From: an uncultured Bacteroidia bacterium
GTDB taxonomy: Bacteria > Bacteroidota > Bacteroidia > Bacteroidales > UBA932
DNA length: 64,000 nt
Assembly (NCBI GenBank): GCA_902774145.1
Contig: CACYHC010000010.1
Coordinates: forward strand, 25,607-89,606
Direction: 5' to 3'
This document shows, one piece after another, positions 45,633 to 54,746 of the stretch (the first letter of the stretch is position 1; the number at the start of each line of letters is the position of its first letter). Both the position numbers and the translations under genes were made by a program. The notes below the pieces were generated by a model, which did not search any database, was not told where the DNA came from, and saw only the letters and a program-made list of their open reading frames with translations.

Positions 45633-46579
45633 CGAGTTGCAAATCTTTTCTTTCCTTGGACAAGGGCGTAAAAAATTCTTCCCAACCACCGAGGCGTACG
45701 GAAAATCCATCGGTACTTCACATGAATACTTTCATAGTGTAACATTCCGACCACATGGTCTGCATCAATGCGATCTTGTTTAGAGCCAAAATAATACCCA
45801 TCCTTCAACAACCCGACCGCTACAATTGTATTGAGATAATGAGCGAAATCTCGATTCTGTTTGAAATCCTCACTAAACTTATCGATATAATACTTGATAT
45901 CCTTTGTTAATGGAAAGCGGACTTTTGTATCATATGCGACTCTATTTTCCGCATTTTGATTATAATAGGACAAGACTTTATCGTAATATACCACTGGATA
46001 CTTGAGGATAATACGATACCACATATCCAAATCTTCCGACGATGCAATCCTCTCATCAAAATACCCCACGACATCGAAAACATCTTTTCTTACTACGACA
46101 CTCGACGAGCAAAACAAGTCATTATGGGATGTTGTAGCAAAGTACCCATTAATATATCCACGATAACCATCTCCGACTCCCTGATTGCAAGGCTCACACT
46201 TGTCGCCCTTTACAAAGGCATAATTAACGCCCCATAGTCCAGCATTAGGGAAGTCCCTAATTAAATATAACTGCTCCTCTAAAAAAGTTGGATCCCAATA
46301 ATCATCTCCATCAAGCAATGCAATAAATGGAAAGTTAGCGGCTCGTATTCCTACATTTCGAGCTGAAGAAACACCGCCATTCTCCTTATGAATCGGCACA
46401 ATTCGCGAATCATTTATCTGCTTTACTCTGCTCCAACTATCATCGGTTGACCCATCATCAACAACAATCAGTTCAAAATCAGCAAAAGTTTGAGCCAAGA
46501 CAGATTGTATTGTGTGTACAATCTCATTTCTCTTGTTATATAAGGGAATAACTACTGATATTCTTTCAGTGGTTGACAT
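45629..46579 (-). CDS. Glycosyltransferase family 2
   Basis: A 316-residue GT-A transferase. ISVVIPLYNKRNEIVHTIQSVLAQTF, IVVDDGSTDDSW and FIALLDGDDYWDPTFL form the donor site, and ERIASSEDLDMWYRIILKYP the acidic catalytic segment. ATG 46579 is chosen; a GTG two codons upstream is possible. It follows the broken GT2 gene by about 20 bases. Confidence 0.9.
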   Translation of the reverse strand: MSTTERISVVIPLYNKRNEIVHTIQSVLAQTFADFELIVVDDGSTDDSWSRVKQINDSRIVPIHKENGGVSSARNVGIRAANFPFIALLDGDDYWDPTFLEEQLYLIRDFPNAGLWGVNYAFVKGDKCEPCNQGVGDGYRGYINGYFATTSHNDLFCSSSVVVRKDVFDVVGYFDERIASSEDLDMWYRIILKYPVVYYDKVLSYYNQNAENRVAYDTKVRFPLTKDIKYYIDKFSEDFKQNRDFAHYLNTIVAVGLLKDGYYFGSKQDRIDADHVVGMLHYESIHVKYRWIFRTPRWLGRIFYALVQGKKRFATR

Positions 46580-46602
46580 ATGCACGCTTTACAAACTTAT
46601 GT

Positions 46603-47408
46603 TTAATTAAGAATAACGGTTTTAAGGCAGGCTAAATACACGAGATTGTGAAACGTTGTTGAAACTGCCGCCGATTGAATCGACTCATTTGAGGGGAAAT
46701 TACAAAACACAAAATCCTCCACCTGAGGATCGACATACAATCTTTGCCACAATCTGGATGACAGTTGCCTTGAGATACTTGCTGAATGCTGCCTATAATA
46801 ATAAATAGCATCAGACGTCACAACTCTTCCGGCTTTAAATAACAACTGCCTGGAAATAAATTCATCAGAATTCATCCAAATGCCATGACTAATACCCTCA
46901 CTAAGATGTCTCCTATATAACATTCCATTTGCAGAGAGCAACCATCTTCCTATAGTGGCGGCACATGCTTCCGCCCCGGAAAGATAATCCCTTGATTTAA
47001 TCTCTTTGACTGGCAGACGCCACAATTCTCCATCAAGTTCATTTTCACAAATTATCATAGTGGATAAAACAATATCTGCATCAGTCTCATTTTGCCTATA
47101 AACTATTTTTTTTAATAGTCCGGCTCGATAACATCATCGCAATCTATTGCGCAAATATTGAGTGATGAAGTATGTTTAATCGCGAAATCCTTTGTTTGAT
47201 CCTGTACTTCGTTTTCTTTAGAGTAACCTATAAATCTTTTATCCTTTGCACAAAATTGCCGTATTATTTCGTACGTACAATCTTGCGATCCACCATCAAC
47301 ACAAATACATTCCCAGTCGCCATATGTCTGCCGAAGGATACTGTCCAAAGTCTCTTTCAAGTATTTTTCGGCGTTGTATGCTGGCACTATAAAACTAACA
47401 TTTGGCAT
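46603..47408 (-). pseudogene. Glycosyltransferase family 2, frameshifted
   Basis: The first 99 codons (from ATG 47408) read MPNVSFIVPAYNAEKYLKET, CVDGGSQDCTYEIIRQFCAK and NICAIDCDDVIEPDY, a normal GT2 start. Then the frame stops in a stretch of eight A (- strand; 47106-47113). One frame over, translation continues seamlessly as KKIVYRQNETDADIVLSTMIICENELDGE, followed by LLSANGMLYRRHL and SDAIYYYRQHSAS to the stop at 46603. One base is missing next to the homopolymer. Either the gene is inactive, phase-variable, or the base was lost in sequencing. Confidence 0.85.
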
Positions 47409-47412
47409 ATTC

Positions 47413-49011
47413 TTACAATAATTCTCTATGAATCCCGGAAACATCATTAAAGTTCTTCCCTCCATCTACATATACCGGCACTAAACCCTCATTCTTCAGG
47501 ATTGAATTGGTGAATTCATTATAATCCCCAAATGGATAGGCAAAAAATGGGACTTTGTGCGAGTTATATTGTTTCAAGAACGATTCAGCATTTCTAATCA
47601 ATTCCGGAAATTCTGACTTTGGAATCTGAGAACATTTTTTATGATAATACCCATGGCTCGCAACCGTCACATATGGGTCAAATATCTTTAATAACTCACC
47701 AAGTTCATTCGTGGAAATAAACTGTGCGTTGGGGTGATCGTCACGAATTCCGCCATTTAAAAAGTCGGGACACACAAATAGCGTGATGGGAATGCCTTGT
47801 TCAATAAGCCAGGGCACTATATTCTTCACTGAAGCATCTCCGTCATCAAAAGTTAAAACTGCATAATTCCTTATGCGGAATTTATCTTTTATGATGTGAT
47901 TGTAAGCGTCAGGCAGTGATATGAAGGTGTATCTTTTTTTAATTTCACCAATTATCTCTTTGAATTTCGAGGTTTGCATCCAGTCGCAAGCCCAGTTACA
48001 GTCCTGATCAAACTCATCACTTATAGCATGAAAACAAAGTACACGAATTGGCCTTAGTCTAGTATGCAATACTTTCTTACGAATTTTATAAACATAATTT
48101 CTTATTCTATGTTTAAGTACATATTCAAACACCCCAAAAGCAATCTCTGGGGTTCTTTTGAAATAAAATATCATTACTCTATAAAAGTCTGCAATCCTGC
48201 AATTTTTCTCATACACAGAATAATTCCAGATTAGTATTTCTAATAAATACTGACCAAGTATCTTGTCTTTAGTATTCAGGTACAGTTCCAGAATGTGTTC
48301 ACGCTCATCCTTACAGGATTGTAGAGTAGTATTGGATGTACTCACGCCACCATTGTGCCTTACATATACACCTCCCACAAAGTCAAGATATCGGCCCTTC
48401 CCTGCTTGAAGCAGATGATATATCTCGTGTGTATCTCTATATCCCTTATACTGCTTCATCCAGCCTAAATCGTACATAGACTTTCTAAAAAGCATTGTCA
48501 ATGGCTGCCCACCATATGACTTACCAACACACATCCGAAAATCAACATCCGTCCCGCCGTCAATCATTTCCACAGGATGTTCATACACAACTTCCTCGAA
48601 TGAATTAATTCTTGCATCATAGGCAATAAAGTTATGAAAACACACACTGTAGTCTAAATGCGCCTCCATAAAATCCACCTGTTTCTGCAACTTAAGCGAA
48701 TCTGTCCAGTAATCGTCGCCTTCGCAATATGCAATGTATTTGCCTCTTGCTCTTGAATAATTATATAGATCTATATTTTGGTGATGCTTTGAATATTGGT
48801 TTTCAACCTCATATATCGGAAATAACACTTCTGGATACTTAGCTGCATACTCCCGGACAATCTCACTTGTCCCATCGGTAGATGCATCATCATGAAGCAG
48901 TATCTCAATGGAGAATGATGTCTTCTGCATCAAAAAGCCATCTAAACACTGACGGATAAATGGTGCATGGTTATAGGTCACACAGCAAATGCTCACCAAT
49001 GGCGTTTTCAT
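47413..49011 (-). CDS. Fused glycosyltransferase (GT2) and polysaccharide deacetylase (NodB)
   Basis: A 532-residue two-domain protein. Residues 1 to about 240 form a GT2 domain: VSICCVTYNHAPFIRQCLDGFL, LLHDDASTDGTSEIV and YIAYCEGDDYWTDSLKLQKQVDF. After a linker, residues about 330-530 form a NodB/CE4 deacetylase: RVLCFHAISDEFD, YAVLTFDDGDASVKNIVPWL (catalytic Asp and metal Asp), VASHGYYHKKCSQI (metal His pair) and FFAYPFGDYNEF. The deacetylase half should remove N-acetyl groups. There is no signal peptide, so both act on the cytoplasmic side. The NodB domain ends the protein at a region (GIHRELL) that looks complete or nearly so. Confidence 0.87.
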   Translation of the reverse strand: MKTPLVSICCVTYNHAPFIRQCLDGFLMQKTSFSIEILLHDDASTDGTSEIVREYAAKYPEVLFPIYEVENQYSKHHQNIDLYNYSRARGKYIAYCEGDDYWTDSLKLQKQVDFMEAHLDYSVCFHNFIAYDARINSFEEVVYEHPVEMIDGGTDVDFRMCVGKSYGGQPLTMLFRKSMYDLGWMKQYKGYRDTHEIYHLLQAGKGRYLDFVGGVYVRHNGGVSTSNTTLQSCKDEREHILELYLNTKDKILGQYLLEILIWNYSVYEKNCRIADFYRVMIFYFKRTPEIAFGVFEYVLKHRIRNYVYKIRKKVLHTRLRPIRVLCFHAISDEFDQDCNWACDWMQTSKFKEIIGEIKKRYTFISLPDAYNHIIKDKFRIRNYAVLTFDDGDASVKNIVPWLIEQGIPITLFVCPDFLNGGIRDDHPNAQFISTNELGELLKIFDPYVTVASHGYYHKKCSQIPKSEFPELIRNAESFLKQYNSHKVPFFAYPFGDYNEFTNSILKNEGLVPVYVDGGKNFNDVSGIHRELL

Positions 49012-49775
49012 ATTAAACCATATAATTTAAGAAGGTCTTTTGTTCCTTCTTTTCCATTATGCATCAAGACATCAATTATTGACAAGTTTGGCGTGAATGA
49101 TTTCGCAAATTGTTGATAATCTATAGCCCGTGTTTCTATAAAAAACAATTCAATTCCATTTTTCAAAAATTCTTCCTTTTTGTACAGAGCTTTACCTCCT
49201 ATGGCGTTGACATATCGGGAAGCATTCTCGCGCTTACACATCTCAATAACCCTAGCGGTTTTCCTGTCAGGCTCAGCATCACCCAGATAACGCAGTTGTG
49301 AATAATCCACTTCATCGCATTGCAGCACTTCTTCCATATCCACGAAACGAGAGTTATCACAATCAACAACGGTGTTTATGTCTAAATATTTTGCGATTTG
49401 AGAAATAGTGGTGCAATTAAGTTGCATCAGTGTTTCATATCTTGTATTCAAAAGGGGCTCAATTAGACTAAAGGTTTCCTCAAAAAATAGGGCTCCGCCA
49501 TATTCCGTCCTAATTGTCTTAAGCAATTTTGAATTCCAATTTAAGCTATTGTCTATGATTATTTCTGAGATTAACTTATTACAGCTCTTGTGTCTTAAAG
49601 GAATAATAATATTGACTATATCACCCTTCTTATTTATTATCCGATTACGGCTCACCCATGATTTCTTCTCAAAAGCTACATTCCCGTATAGTATAAATTT
49701 ATCAACACTCTCAATTAATTGCCAATACCCTATGTAAGGCATAAAATAGGGTTGCATTATACCTAATGTACTCAT
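49008..49775 (-). CDS. WbqC-like family protein
   Basis: A 255-residue protein starting MSTLGIMQPYFMPYIGYWQL, the signature of the WbqC family; FILYGNVAFEKKSWVSRNRI and NIIIPLRHKSCNKLISEIII follow. WbqC proteins occur in O-antigen loci next to VioA-type aminotransferases and are suspected to modify the new amino group, but the reaction is not established. Here it lies directly after the VioA-like gene with a 4-base overlap, which supports shared function. ATG 49775 was chosen over 49787 because it begins the conserved motif. Confidence 0.82.
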   Translation of the reverse strand: MSTLGIMQPYFMPYIGYWQLIESVDKFILYGNVAFEKKSWVSRNRIINKKGDIVNIIIPLRHKSCNKLISEIIIDNSLNWNSKLLKTIRTEYGGALFFEETFSLIEPLLNTRYETLMQLNCTTISQIAKYLDINTVVDCDNSRFVDMEEVLQCDEVDYSQLRYLGDAEPDRKTARVIEMCKRENASRYVNAIGGKALYKKEEFLKNGIELFFIETRAIDYQQFAKSFTPNLSIIDVLMHNGKEGTKDLLKLYGLI

Positions 49776-50899
49776 AATATAATGCAATTGATGACCCTAT
49801 ATACATCTACATCGGATAATTCATGATGCATCGGAAGGCAAATCACGCTGTCGGAAATCCTTTCTGCTACGGGAATGTTTTCTTTAGCCGCCGAAGGGAA
49901 ATCCCTATACGGCGTAAAGGCTGTAATGAGGGGATAAAAATAGCGCCGTCCCATTATTCCTTGGGCTTTCATTTTTGCATAAAGGTCATCTCTGGTCATT
50001 CCATACCGCCCAGCATCCACGAAAATTGGGAAGTAACTGTAATTATGTTTTAAGTCATCCGATTCAAATGAGTCTACTATAGGTTGATAAAGGGCTATCC
50101 CCTCAACACCTTTCAATCCCTTGACATATTGCCTGGCGATTTCTTTCCTTCTCGAAATAGCACTATCAACATACTTTAAGTTGAGCAACCCATAGGCGGC
50201 CCTTACCTCATCCATCTTGCTATTGATTCCCGGTTCCATCACTGTAACTTCATCTTCAAATCCGAAGTTCTTCAAGTAATCAATTTTCTGTTTCATCTCA
50301 GCGGAATGACATATTATAGCCCCTCCCTCAAGGGTATTATATGTCTTTGTAGCATGAAAACTTAAGGTGGACATATCCCCTTCAAGCAGGATGGATTTTC
50401 CCGCCTTCTGCACGCCAAAAGCATGTGCGGCATCGTATATTACTTTCAAACCATATCTAACAGCAATTTCCTGAATTCTTTCCGTATTGCAAGGGGTCCC
50501 ATAAACATGAACCGGCATAATGGCACTGGTCTGTGGGGTAATGGCGGCTTCAATTTTATCCGGATCCATACATCCTGTAACTGGATCAATATCCACAAAA
50601 ATAGGCTTTAATCCGTTCCACCAAATGGCATGACTTGTCGCCACAAAAGAATATGGAGTGGTAATGACTTCACCTGTTATATGTAATGCCTGAAGCGCCG
50701 TAATCAAAGGCAATGTGCCATTTGTAAAGAGAGAAAGATACTCTACGCCCAAATATTGGGCAAGTGCTGTTTCTAGTTGTTGATGAAACTGTCCTCCATT
50801 AGTAATCCAACGGCTTTCCCATATTTGCTCAAGATACGGAATGATCTCCTCCAGCGGCGGGAGAAGTGGAGAAGTAACTGTGAGTTTCCTATTGTCCAT
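49772..50899 (-). CDS. vioA: DegT/DnrJ-family aminotransferase, VioA-like
   Basis: A 375-residue PLP enzyme close to VioA, which makes dTDP-4-amino-4,6-dideoxy-D-glucose (Qui4N). LTVTSPLLPPLEEIIPYLEQIW at the start, SLFTNGTLPLITALQALHITGEVITTPYSFVATSHA, VIYDAAHAFGVQKAGKSIL and LSFHATKTYNTLEGGAIICH (PLP lysine) are typical. Its dTDP-4-keto-6-deoxyglucose substrate would need RmlA/RmlB from elsewhere. Overlaps the upstream GT2 by 11 bases and wbqC by 4. Confidence 0.87.
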   Translation of the reverse strand: MDNRKLTVTSPLLPPLEEIIPYLEQIWESRWITNGGQFHQQLETALAQYLGVEYLSLFTNGTLPLITALQALHITGEVITTPYSFVATSHAIWWNGLKPIFVDIDPVTGCMDPDKIEAAITPQTSAIMPVHVYGTPCNTERIQEIAVRYGLKVIYDAAHAFGVQKAGKSILLEGDMSTLSFHATKTYNTLEGGAIICHSAEMKQKIDYLKNFGFEDEVTVMEPGINSKMDEVRAAYGLLNLKYVDSAISRRKEIARQYVKGLKGVEGIALYQPIVDSFESDDLKHNYSYFPIFVDAGRYGMTRDDLYAKMKAQGIMGRRYFYPLITAFTPYRDFPSAAKENIPVAERISDSVICLPMHHELSDVDVYRVINCIIL

Positions 50900-51764
50900 G
50901 TCGTTTTAGCATTTGCTTGATTGCCGGGGGCACAAAGCCTCTCATAAGCGATAGTATAAAAGGTGGTAACCACCCCCTTCTCGACGGAATCCCTTCATTT
51001 AATAAGTTTCGTTTGAACCCTTGCCAATAATCATGATACTTACCATCCTGAAAAGCATCATACTCATCTGCCTTACTGAGCATGATTCCCAATTGTTCAT
51101 CTTTAGTTTTTGAGGCCCATACACTGCGAGAATTCGTTCTATATACTGAAGTGGGGGTTTCTAAAATCGCCAAAAAACCTTGTTGGGCAAGCATTACACC
51201 CAACATCCAATCTGCGAGAGGCATGTCAAATAAAGTCGCCGATAATTTTTTTACGCATGATGTTCTAAGTACGCAGGCCGAAAGGTTGCCTAGTTGATTA
51301 CCTTTAACAATTTGTTCCTCTACTGACACATAATAAGGGGAACAAGGGTAACCCCACTTAAACCTGCTAAACACGCCTCTTTTATCATCTTCCCAAAGGA
51401 ACTGATTCATTGACATAGAGCATTCCCTATGCTCATCCAAGAACTCAATATGCTGCTTCAAATGGTAAGGAGAACACCAGTAATCATCGCCCTCCAATAT
51501 AGCGATATAATCACTCTCGCAGGCCTCAAATGCACGTTGATAATTTTTAGAAATGCCCTGATTGCCCACCTCTGGCAAAAAAATCATTTCGAATGGAGAA
51601 GATTGTGCCATCGCTCGAATTGATCCCAATGTATCATCAGTCGATCCGTCATCAGCAACAATTATTCGTACACACGCGTTCACGCGCTGAAAAAAGATAC
51701 TCTCTAGAGCCTTTTGTATAAAGCGTGATTGATTATAACATATCAATAATACATCGACTCGCAT
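50889..51764 (-). CDS. Glycosyltransferase family 2
   Basis: A 291-residue GT-A transferase: MRVDVLLICYNQSRFIQKALES, IIVADDGSTDDTLGSIRAM, YIAILEGDDYWCSPYHLKQHIEFL and a late SVYRTNSRSVWAS. ATG 51764 is preferred; a GTG at 51794 would add ten residues. Belongs to the GDDYW group found repeatedly in this locus. Specificity unknown. Confidence 0.88.
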   Translation of the reverse strand: MRVDVLLICYNQSRFIQKALESIFFQRVNACVRIIVADDGSTDDTLGSIRAMAQSSPFEMIFLPEVGNQGISKNYQRAFEACESDYIAILEGDDYWCSPYHLKQHIEFLDEHRECSMSMNQFLWEDDKRGVFSRFKWGYPCSPYYVSVEEQIVKGNQLGNLSACVLRTSCVKKLSATLFDMPLADWMLGVMLAQQGFLAILETPTSVYRTNSRSVWASKTKDEQLGIMLSKADEYDAFQDGKYHDYWQGFKRNLLNEGIPSRRGWLPPFILSLMRGFVPPAIKQMLKRHGQ

Positions 51765-51804
51765 TTCTTTGTAATCTGCATACAGAAAATCCACGTTAAA
51801 CTCC

Positions 51805-52821
51805 CTATTTCGATGACTTAAACGATAATCCTCTTAAATATCTCACTGGAGAGAGTATTTTTTTCCCTAACCGATATGCGAAGGAATGACAAACCTTCTC
51901 ATATTGTTTTCTATACCCCACATCCTCTCGACATTTCTGAACGAACCACCCCATCTCCATTCCTTGTTCATGATAAAAAACAAGTGCTTCACGAACAAAC
52001 CCTTCATCCTCAACATAAATAGCGGAACTCATACGTTCAGCATAACCTTGAAATCTCAACTTCAGCAAAGTCTCTTTTGAACATTTGTATTTCAAAGCAT
52101 ACTCCAATTGGATACTGAAAACGCCTTTAGAATAGATGAATTCTTTTATAGGGTCAAATTGATTAGTCACACTATTATTATGAATTCTATAAACAGCTGT
52201 AACATCATCAAGATAGTGCACCTTTGAAACAGCAAAAAAGTCAAGGGAAAGAGCAAGAGTCGCATCTAAAATATAGGGATTTGAGTAATCAAATATCCGG
52301 AAAACGTCATTTCTATAAACCCAAGTCATAGGGCCGATGTAACCAGCAGCAAACAAATGTTCAAAAAAAGAATTAGGGCGATATCTATCTCTATTCTCCT
52401 CCGATGAGGGGAATAATGAAGTATTGGTATCAAACTGATATTTAAAATCTGTGACGCATAGTCCACAATCCGGATGGGTTTCCAGGAAATCAACTTGCTT
52501 CTGCAATTTGTCAGGACTTATCCAATAGTCATCCCCCTCGCAATATGCAATATATTTCCCATTTGCATTCTCATGGACATGACGCCAATTACGAATTACT
52601 CCAAGATTATTTTCCGGACTCACATCACGAATTAGACGTCCTTCATTAGTTTGTAAATACTCCTCAATTATTTCGCGGGTAGAATCGGTTGAGCAATCAT
52701 CGCTAACAATTATCTCAAAAGGGAATGTCGTTCTTTGCGAAAGGATGCCGTCCAGACATTGTCTAATATATTTCTCGTGATTGTATGTTATACAAACTAT
52801 GCTAACAAGAGGGGGCATCAT
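51805..52821 (-). CDS. Glycosyltransferase family 2
   Basis: A 338-residue GT-A transferase: LVSIVCITYNHEKYIRQCLDGIL, IIVSDDCSTDSTREIIEEYL and YIAYCEGDDYWISPDKLQKQVDFL. The first 110 residues are very similar to the GT2 half of the fused gene at 47413 (ITYNH, RQCLDG, YCEGDDYW, KLQKQVDF), so the two probably arose by duplication. The start overlaps the hexapeptide transferase stop by 4 bases. Confidence 0.9.
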   Translation of the reverse strand: MMPPLVSIVCITYNHEKYIRQCLDGILSQRTTFPFEIIVSDDCSTDSTREIIEEYLQTNEGRLIRDVSPENNLGVIRNWRHVHENANGKYIAYCEGDDYWISPDKLQKQVDFLETHPDCGLCVTDFKYQFDTNTSLFPSSEENRDRYRPNSFFEHLFAAGYIGPMTWVYRNDVFRIFDYSNPYILDATLALSLDFFAVSKVHYLDDVTAVYRIHNNSVTNQFDPIKEFIYSKGVFSIQLEYALKYKCSKETLLKLRFQGYAERMSSAIYVEDEGFVREALVFYHEQGMEMGWFVQKCREDVGYRKQYEKVCHSFAYRLGKKILSPVRYLRGLSFKSSK

Positions 52822-53360
52822 TCATTAATTAACTTCAAGAGATTCTTACTTCTGGTCTTGATCTTTTTTGCCGGAATTCCCACATTTATCGTCCACGCTT
52901 CTACATCCTTTCTCACTAAAGATAATGCCCCTATAACAGCACCTGTATGAATAGTCAAGTTTGGGAATACAAGACAATGTGCTCCAAGTTGAACAAACTC
53001 TTCTATAACCACTGGTCCTCCCGATATATTAGTTTTGTGTTTAGGGTGCATTGGACCTATCAAAAAATCGCCCGAAAAATCATCCATCGCAGAATAGATG
53101 GTAGTTCTTGCAGAACAACCGGCATTATCCTTAAATATTATTCCCATTGCACCATACAAAGCGCTGTAAGCAGAAATATGGATATTACTACCCAATACTA
53201 CGCTACCACTCAAAATGCAATAATCATCAATTCTAACATTATTGCCAATATGCATTTGCTCGGCGCCATAAAAACTGGCTTTCCGGCTAATCAACACATT
53301 GGCCCCAACAGAAGCAAATCCTATTTTGCTGACTTCCTGTGAAGAGAGAAAAGATACCAT
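52818..53360 (-). CDS. Hexapeptide-repeat O-acyltransferase (left-handed beta helix)
   Basis: A 180-residue transferase with hexapeptide turns (IGNNVRIDDYCILSGSVVLGSNIHIS read in sixes), a loop with MHPKHKTNISGGPVVIEEFVQLGAHCLVF and the usual end VIGALSLVRKDVEAWTINVGIPAKKIK. These usually O- or N-acetylate sugars with acetyl-CoA, with the loop His as base. It is close to the WcaF/NodL-like group. The likely target is a residue of the repeat unit. Confidence 0.85.
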   Translation of the reverse strand: MVSFLSSQEVSKIGFASVGANVLISRKASFYGAEQMHIGNNVRIDDYCILSGSVVLGSNIHISAYSALYGAMGIIFKDNAGCSARTTIYSAMDDFSGDFLIGPMHPKHKTNISGGPVVIEEFVQLGAHCLVFPNLTIHTGAVIGALSLVRKDVEAWTINVGIPAKKIKTRSKNLLKLINE

Positions 53361-53368
53361 AACTTATC

Positions 53369-54691
53369 CTACAAAGGCACATTATCAAGGGTAAATGGAA
53401 CGATATAATCGTCTAATATACTCACATCGTTAGTATAATGAATCTTTATCAAATTAATCAAGTCTTCCTCATTAAACGCCACCTGTAATTTTGGATCACT
53501 TCCATCAAAGGGAGGGACAAGCTGCCCTCCCGCAAGATTATAGCCCTCACTGCCTGGCTCATATATCAGATAGGTTACCCCCATCATTAACGCCTGTAAA
53601 AAGGTGGAAGATGTAGGGCCTATGGCTAATGTCGCTTTTTGTAGAGACTCGTTTAGACCTAAGTAATCCAATTCATAAAAATCATTATCTATAAATCTTT
53701 TTAGCCAATAATAATTATTCATGGGATGAGGCCGTAATCTTGCCTTCTTTACGCCGAAGGATTTAAGCACTTTTTCAACGCTATAAATGTACGTAATAAG
53801 TAAACTTCTATCGCTTATACGAAATGATTTCCAATCCCAACCGTGCATCTGAGAATGCACAGTACTCGTTGTTAGAACCAAAATATCATCTAAAGAATTT
53901 CTTAAAGTAGTGCTGTGCGGAATACTCAAATATTCAGTATTTCCAGTAACCAGCACTTTTTGAGGATCAAATCCTACGTGCACAAATCCATCACGAATCT
54001 TCTCACCCCATACCAATAAATAATCAGCACGCTTATTCTCAGTTAAATAAATTCCGGGTAAACCATGCAAGAAAACATAGGTTGGTATATGGAGCGACTT
54101 GAATACATCAATAAGTAATTTCTGCTCAAAATAGGCATCAACCATAGTGAAGAGTCCGCTATATTCTCTAAACTCATCTTGACATAGCTGAATTAGTTCA
54201 TCAATTACTTTATATCTTCCTTTCTGTAACCTATCATTAAAAGGCAAGTTCGCCAAACTATCTTGAAATTCACGCACTTGTTTAGCCACCCTATTACCGT
54301 TCTTAAGAAGGTCCCCCCAAAAAACGACCTCGATATTTTTCTCGGCAAATTTGAGTCTTACCTGGTCCGAATGATACTCATACGACAAAACTTTTTTGTG
54401 AGGGCCGTCAAAAATAATAGGTGCCGTTTTAACATCATTGCATCCTTTGAAATACCGAAATGCAGTATATAAAAGCCTCCTAAGAGGTCTATAATATGGC
54501 CTCATGCGCTCTTTTAATGTTGGTTTTGGAGGCTCATACAGAAAGGAAATCCTAGATTCGGTATCTCCATTAACATTTTTCCCATAATCGTAGAAGTACC
54601 AATCAAGTTCCATCTTGAAATACTCAATAATTCTTGACATTTCCGGGTCATCGAAATATGTCTGGAGATACTTTAGTATATATTTATCCAT
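53369..54691 (-). CDS. Unrecognised cytoplasmic protein, possible GT-B glycosyltransferase
   Basis: A 440-residue protein without signal peptide or clear membrane helix. I do not recognise the family with confidence. The C-terminal half has LQKATLAIGPTSSTFLQALMMGVTYLIYEPGSEG, which looks like the donor-side turn and substrate loop of GT-B transferases such as sialyl/polysialyl or CDP-glycerol types, and ARLRPHPMNNYYW resembles their HP motif. IPTYVFLHGLPGIYLTENKRADYLLVWGE in the middle fits the domain hinge. Lying just downstream of the nonulosonate genes it could transfer that sugar (inference). Confidence 0.5.
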   Translation of the reverse strand: MDKYILKYLQTYFDDPEMSRIIEYFKMELDWYFYDYGKNVNGDTESRISFLYEPPKPTLKERMRPYYRPLRRLLYTAFRYFKGCNDVKTAPIIFDGPHKKVLSYEYHSDQVRLKFAEKNIEVVFWGDLLKNGNRVAKQVREFQDSLANLPFNDRLQKGRYKVIDELIQLCQDEFREYSGLFTMVDAYFEQKLLIDVFKSLHIPTYVFLHGLPGIYLTENKRADYLLVWGEKIRDGFVHVGFDPQKVLVTGNTEYLSIPHSTTLRNSLDDILVLTTSTVHSQMHGWDWKSFRISDRSLLITYIYSVEKVLKSFGVKKARLRPHPMNNYYWLKRFIDNDFYELDYLGLNESLQKATLAIGPTSSTFLQALMMGVTYLIYEPGSEGYNLAGGQLVPPFDGSDPKLQVAFNEEDLINLIKIHYTNDVSILDDYIVPFTLDNVPL

Positions 54692-54746
54692 AATTAGTTA
54701 AAATTACCGCTCTCGACTCTTAGTAGAGACGCATACATAGATATAA

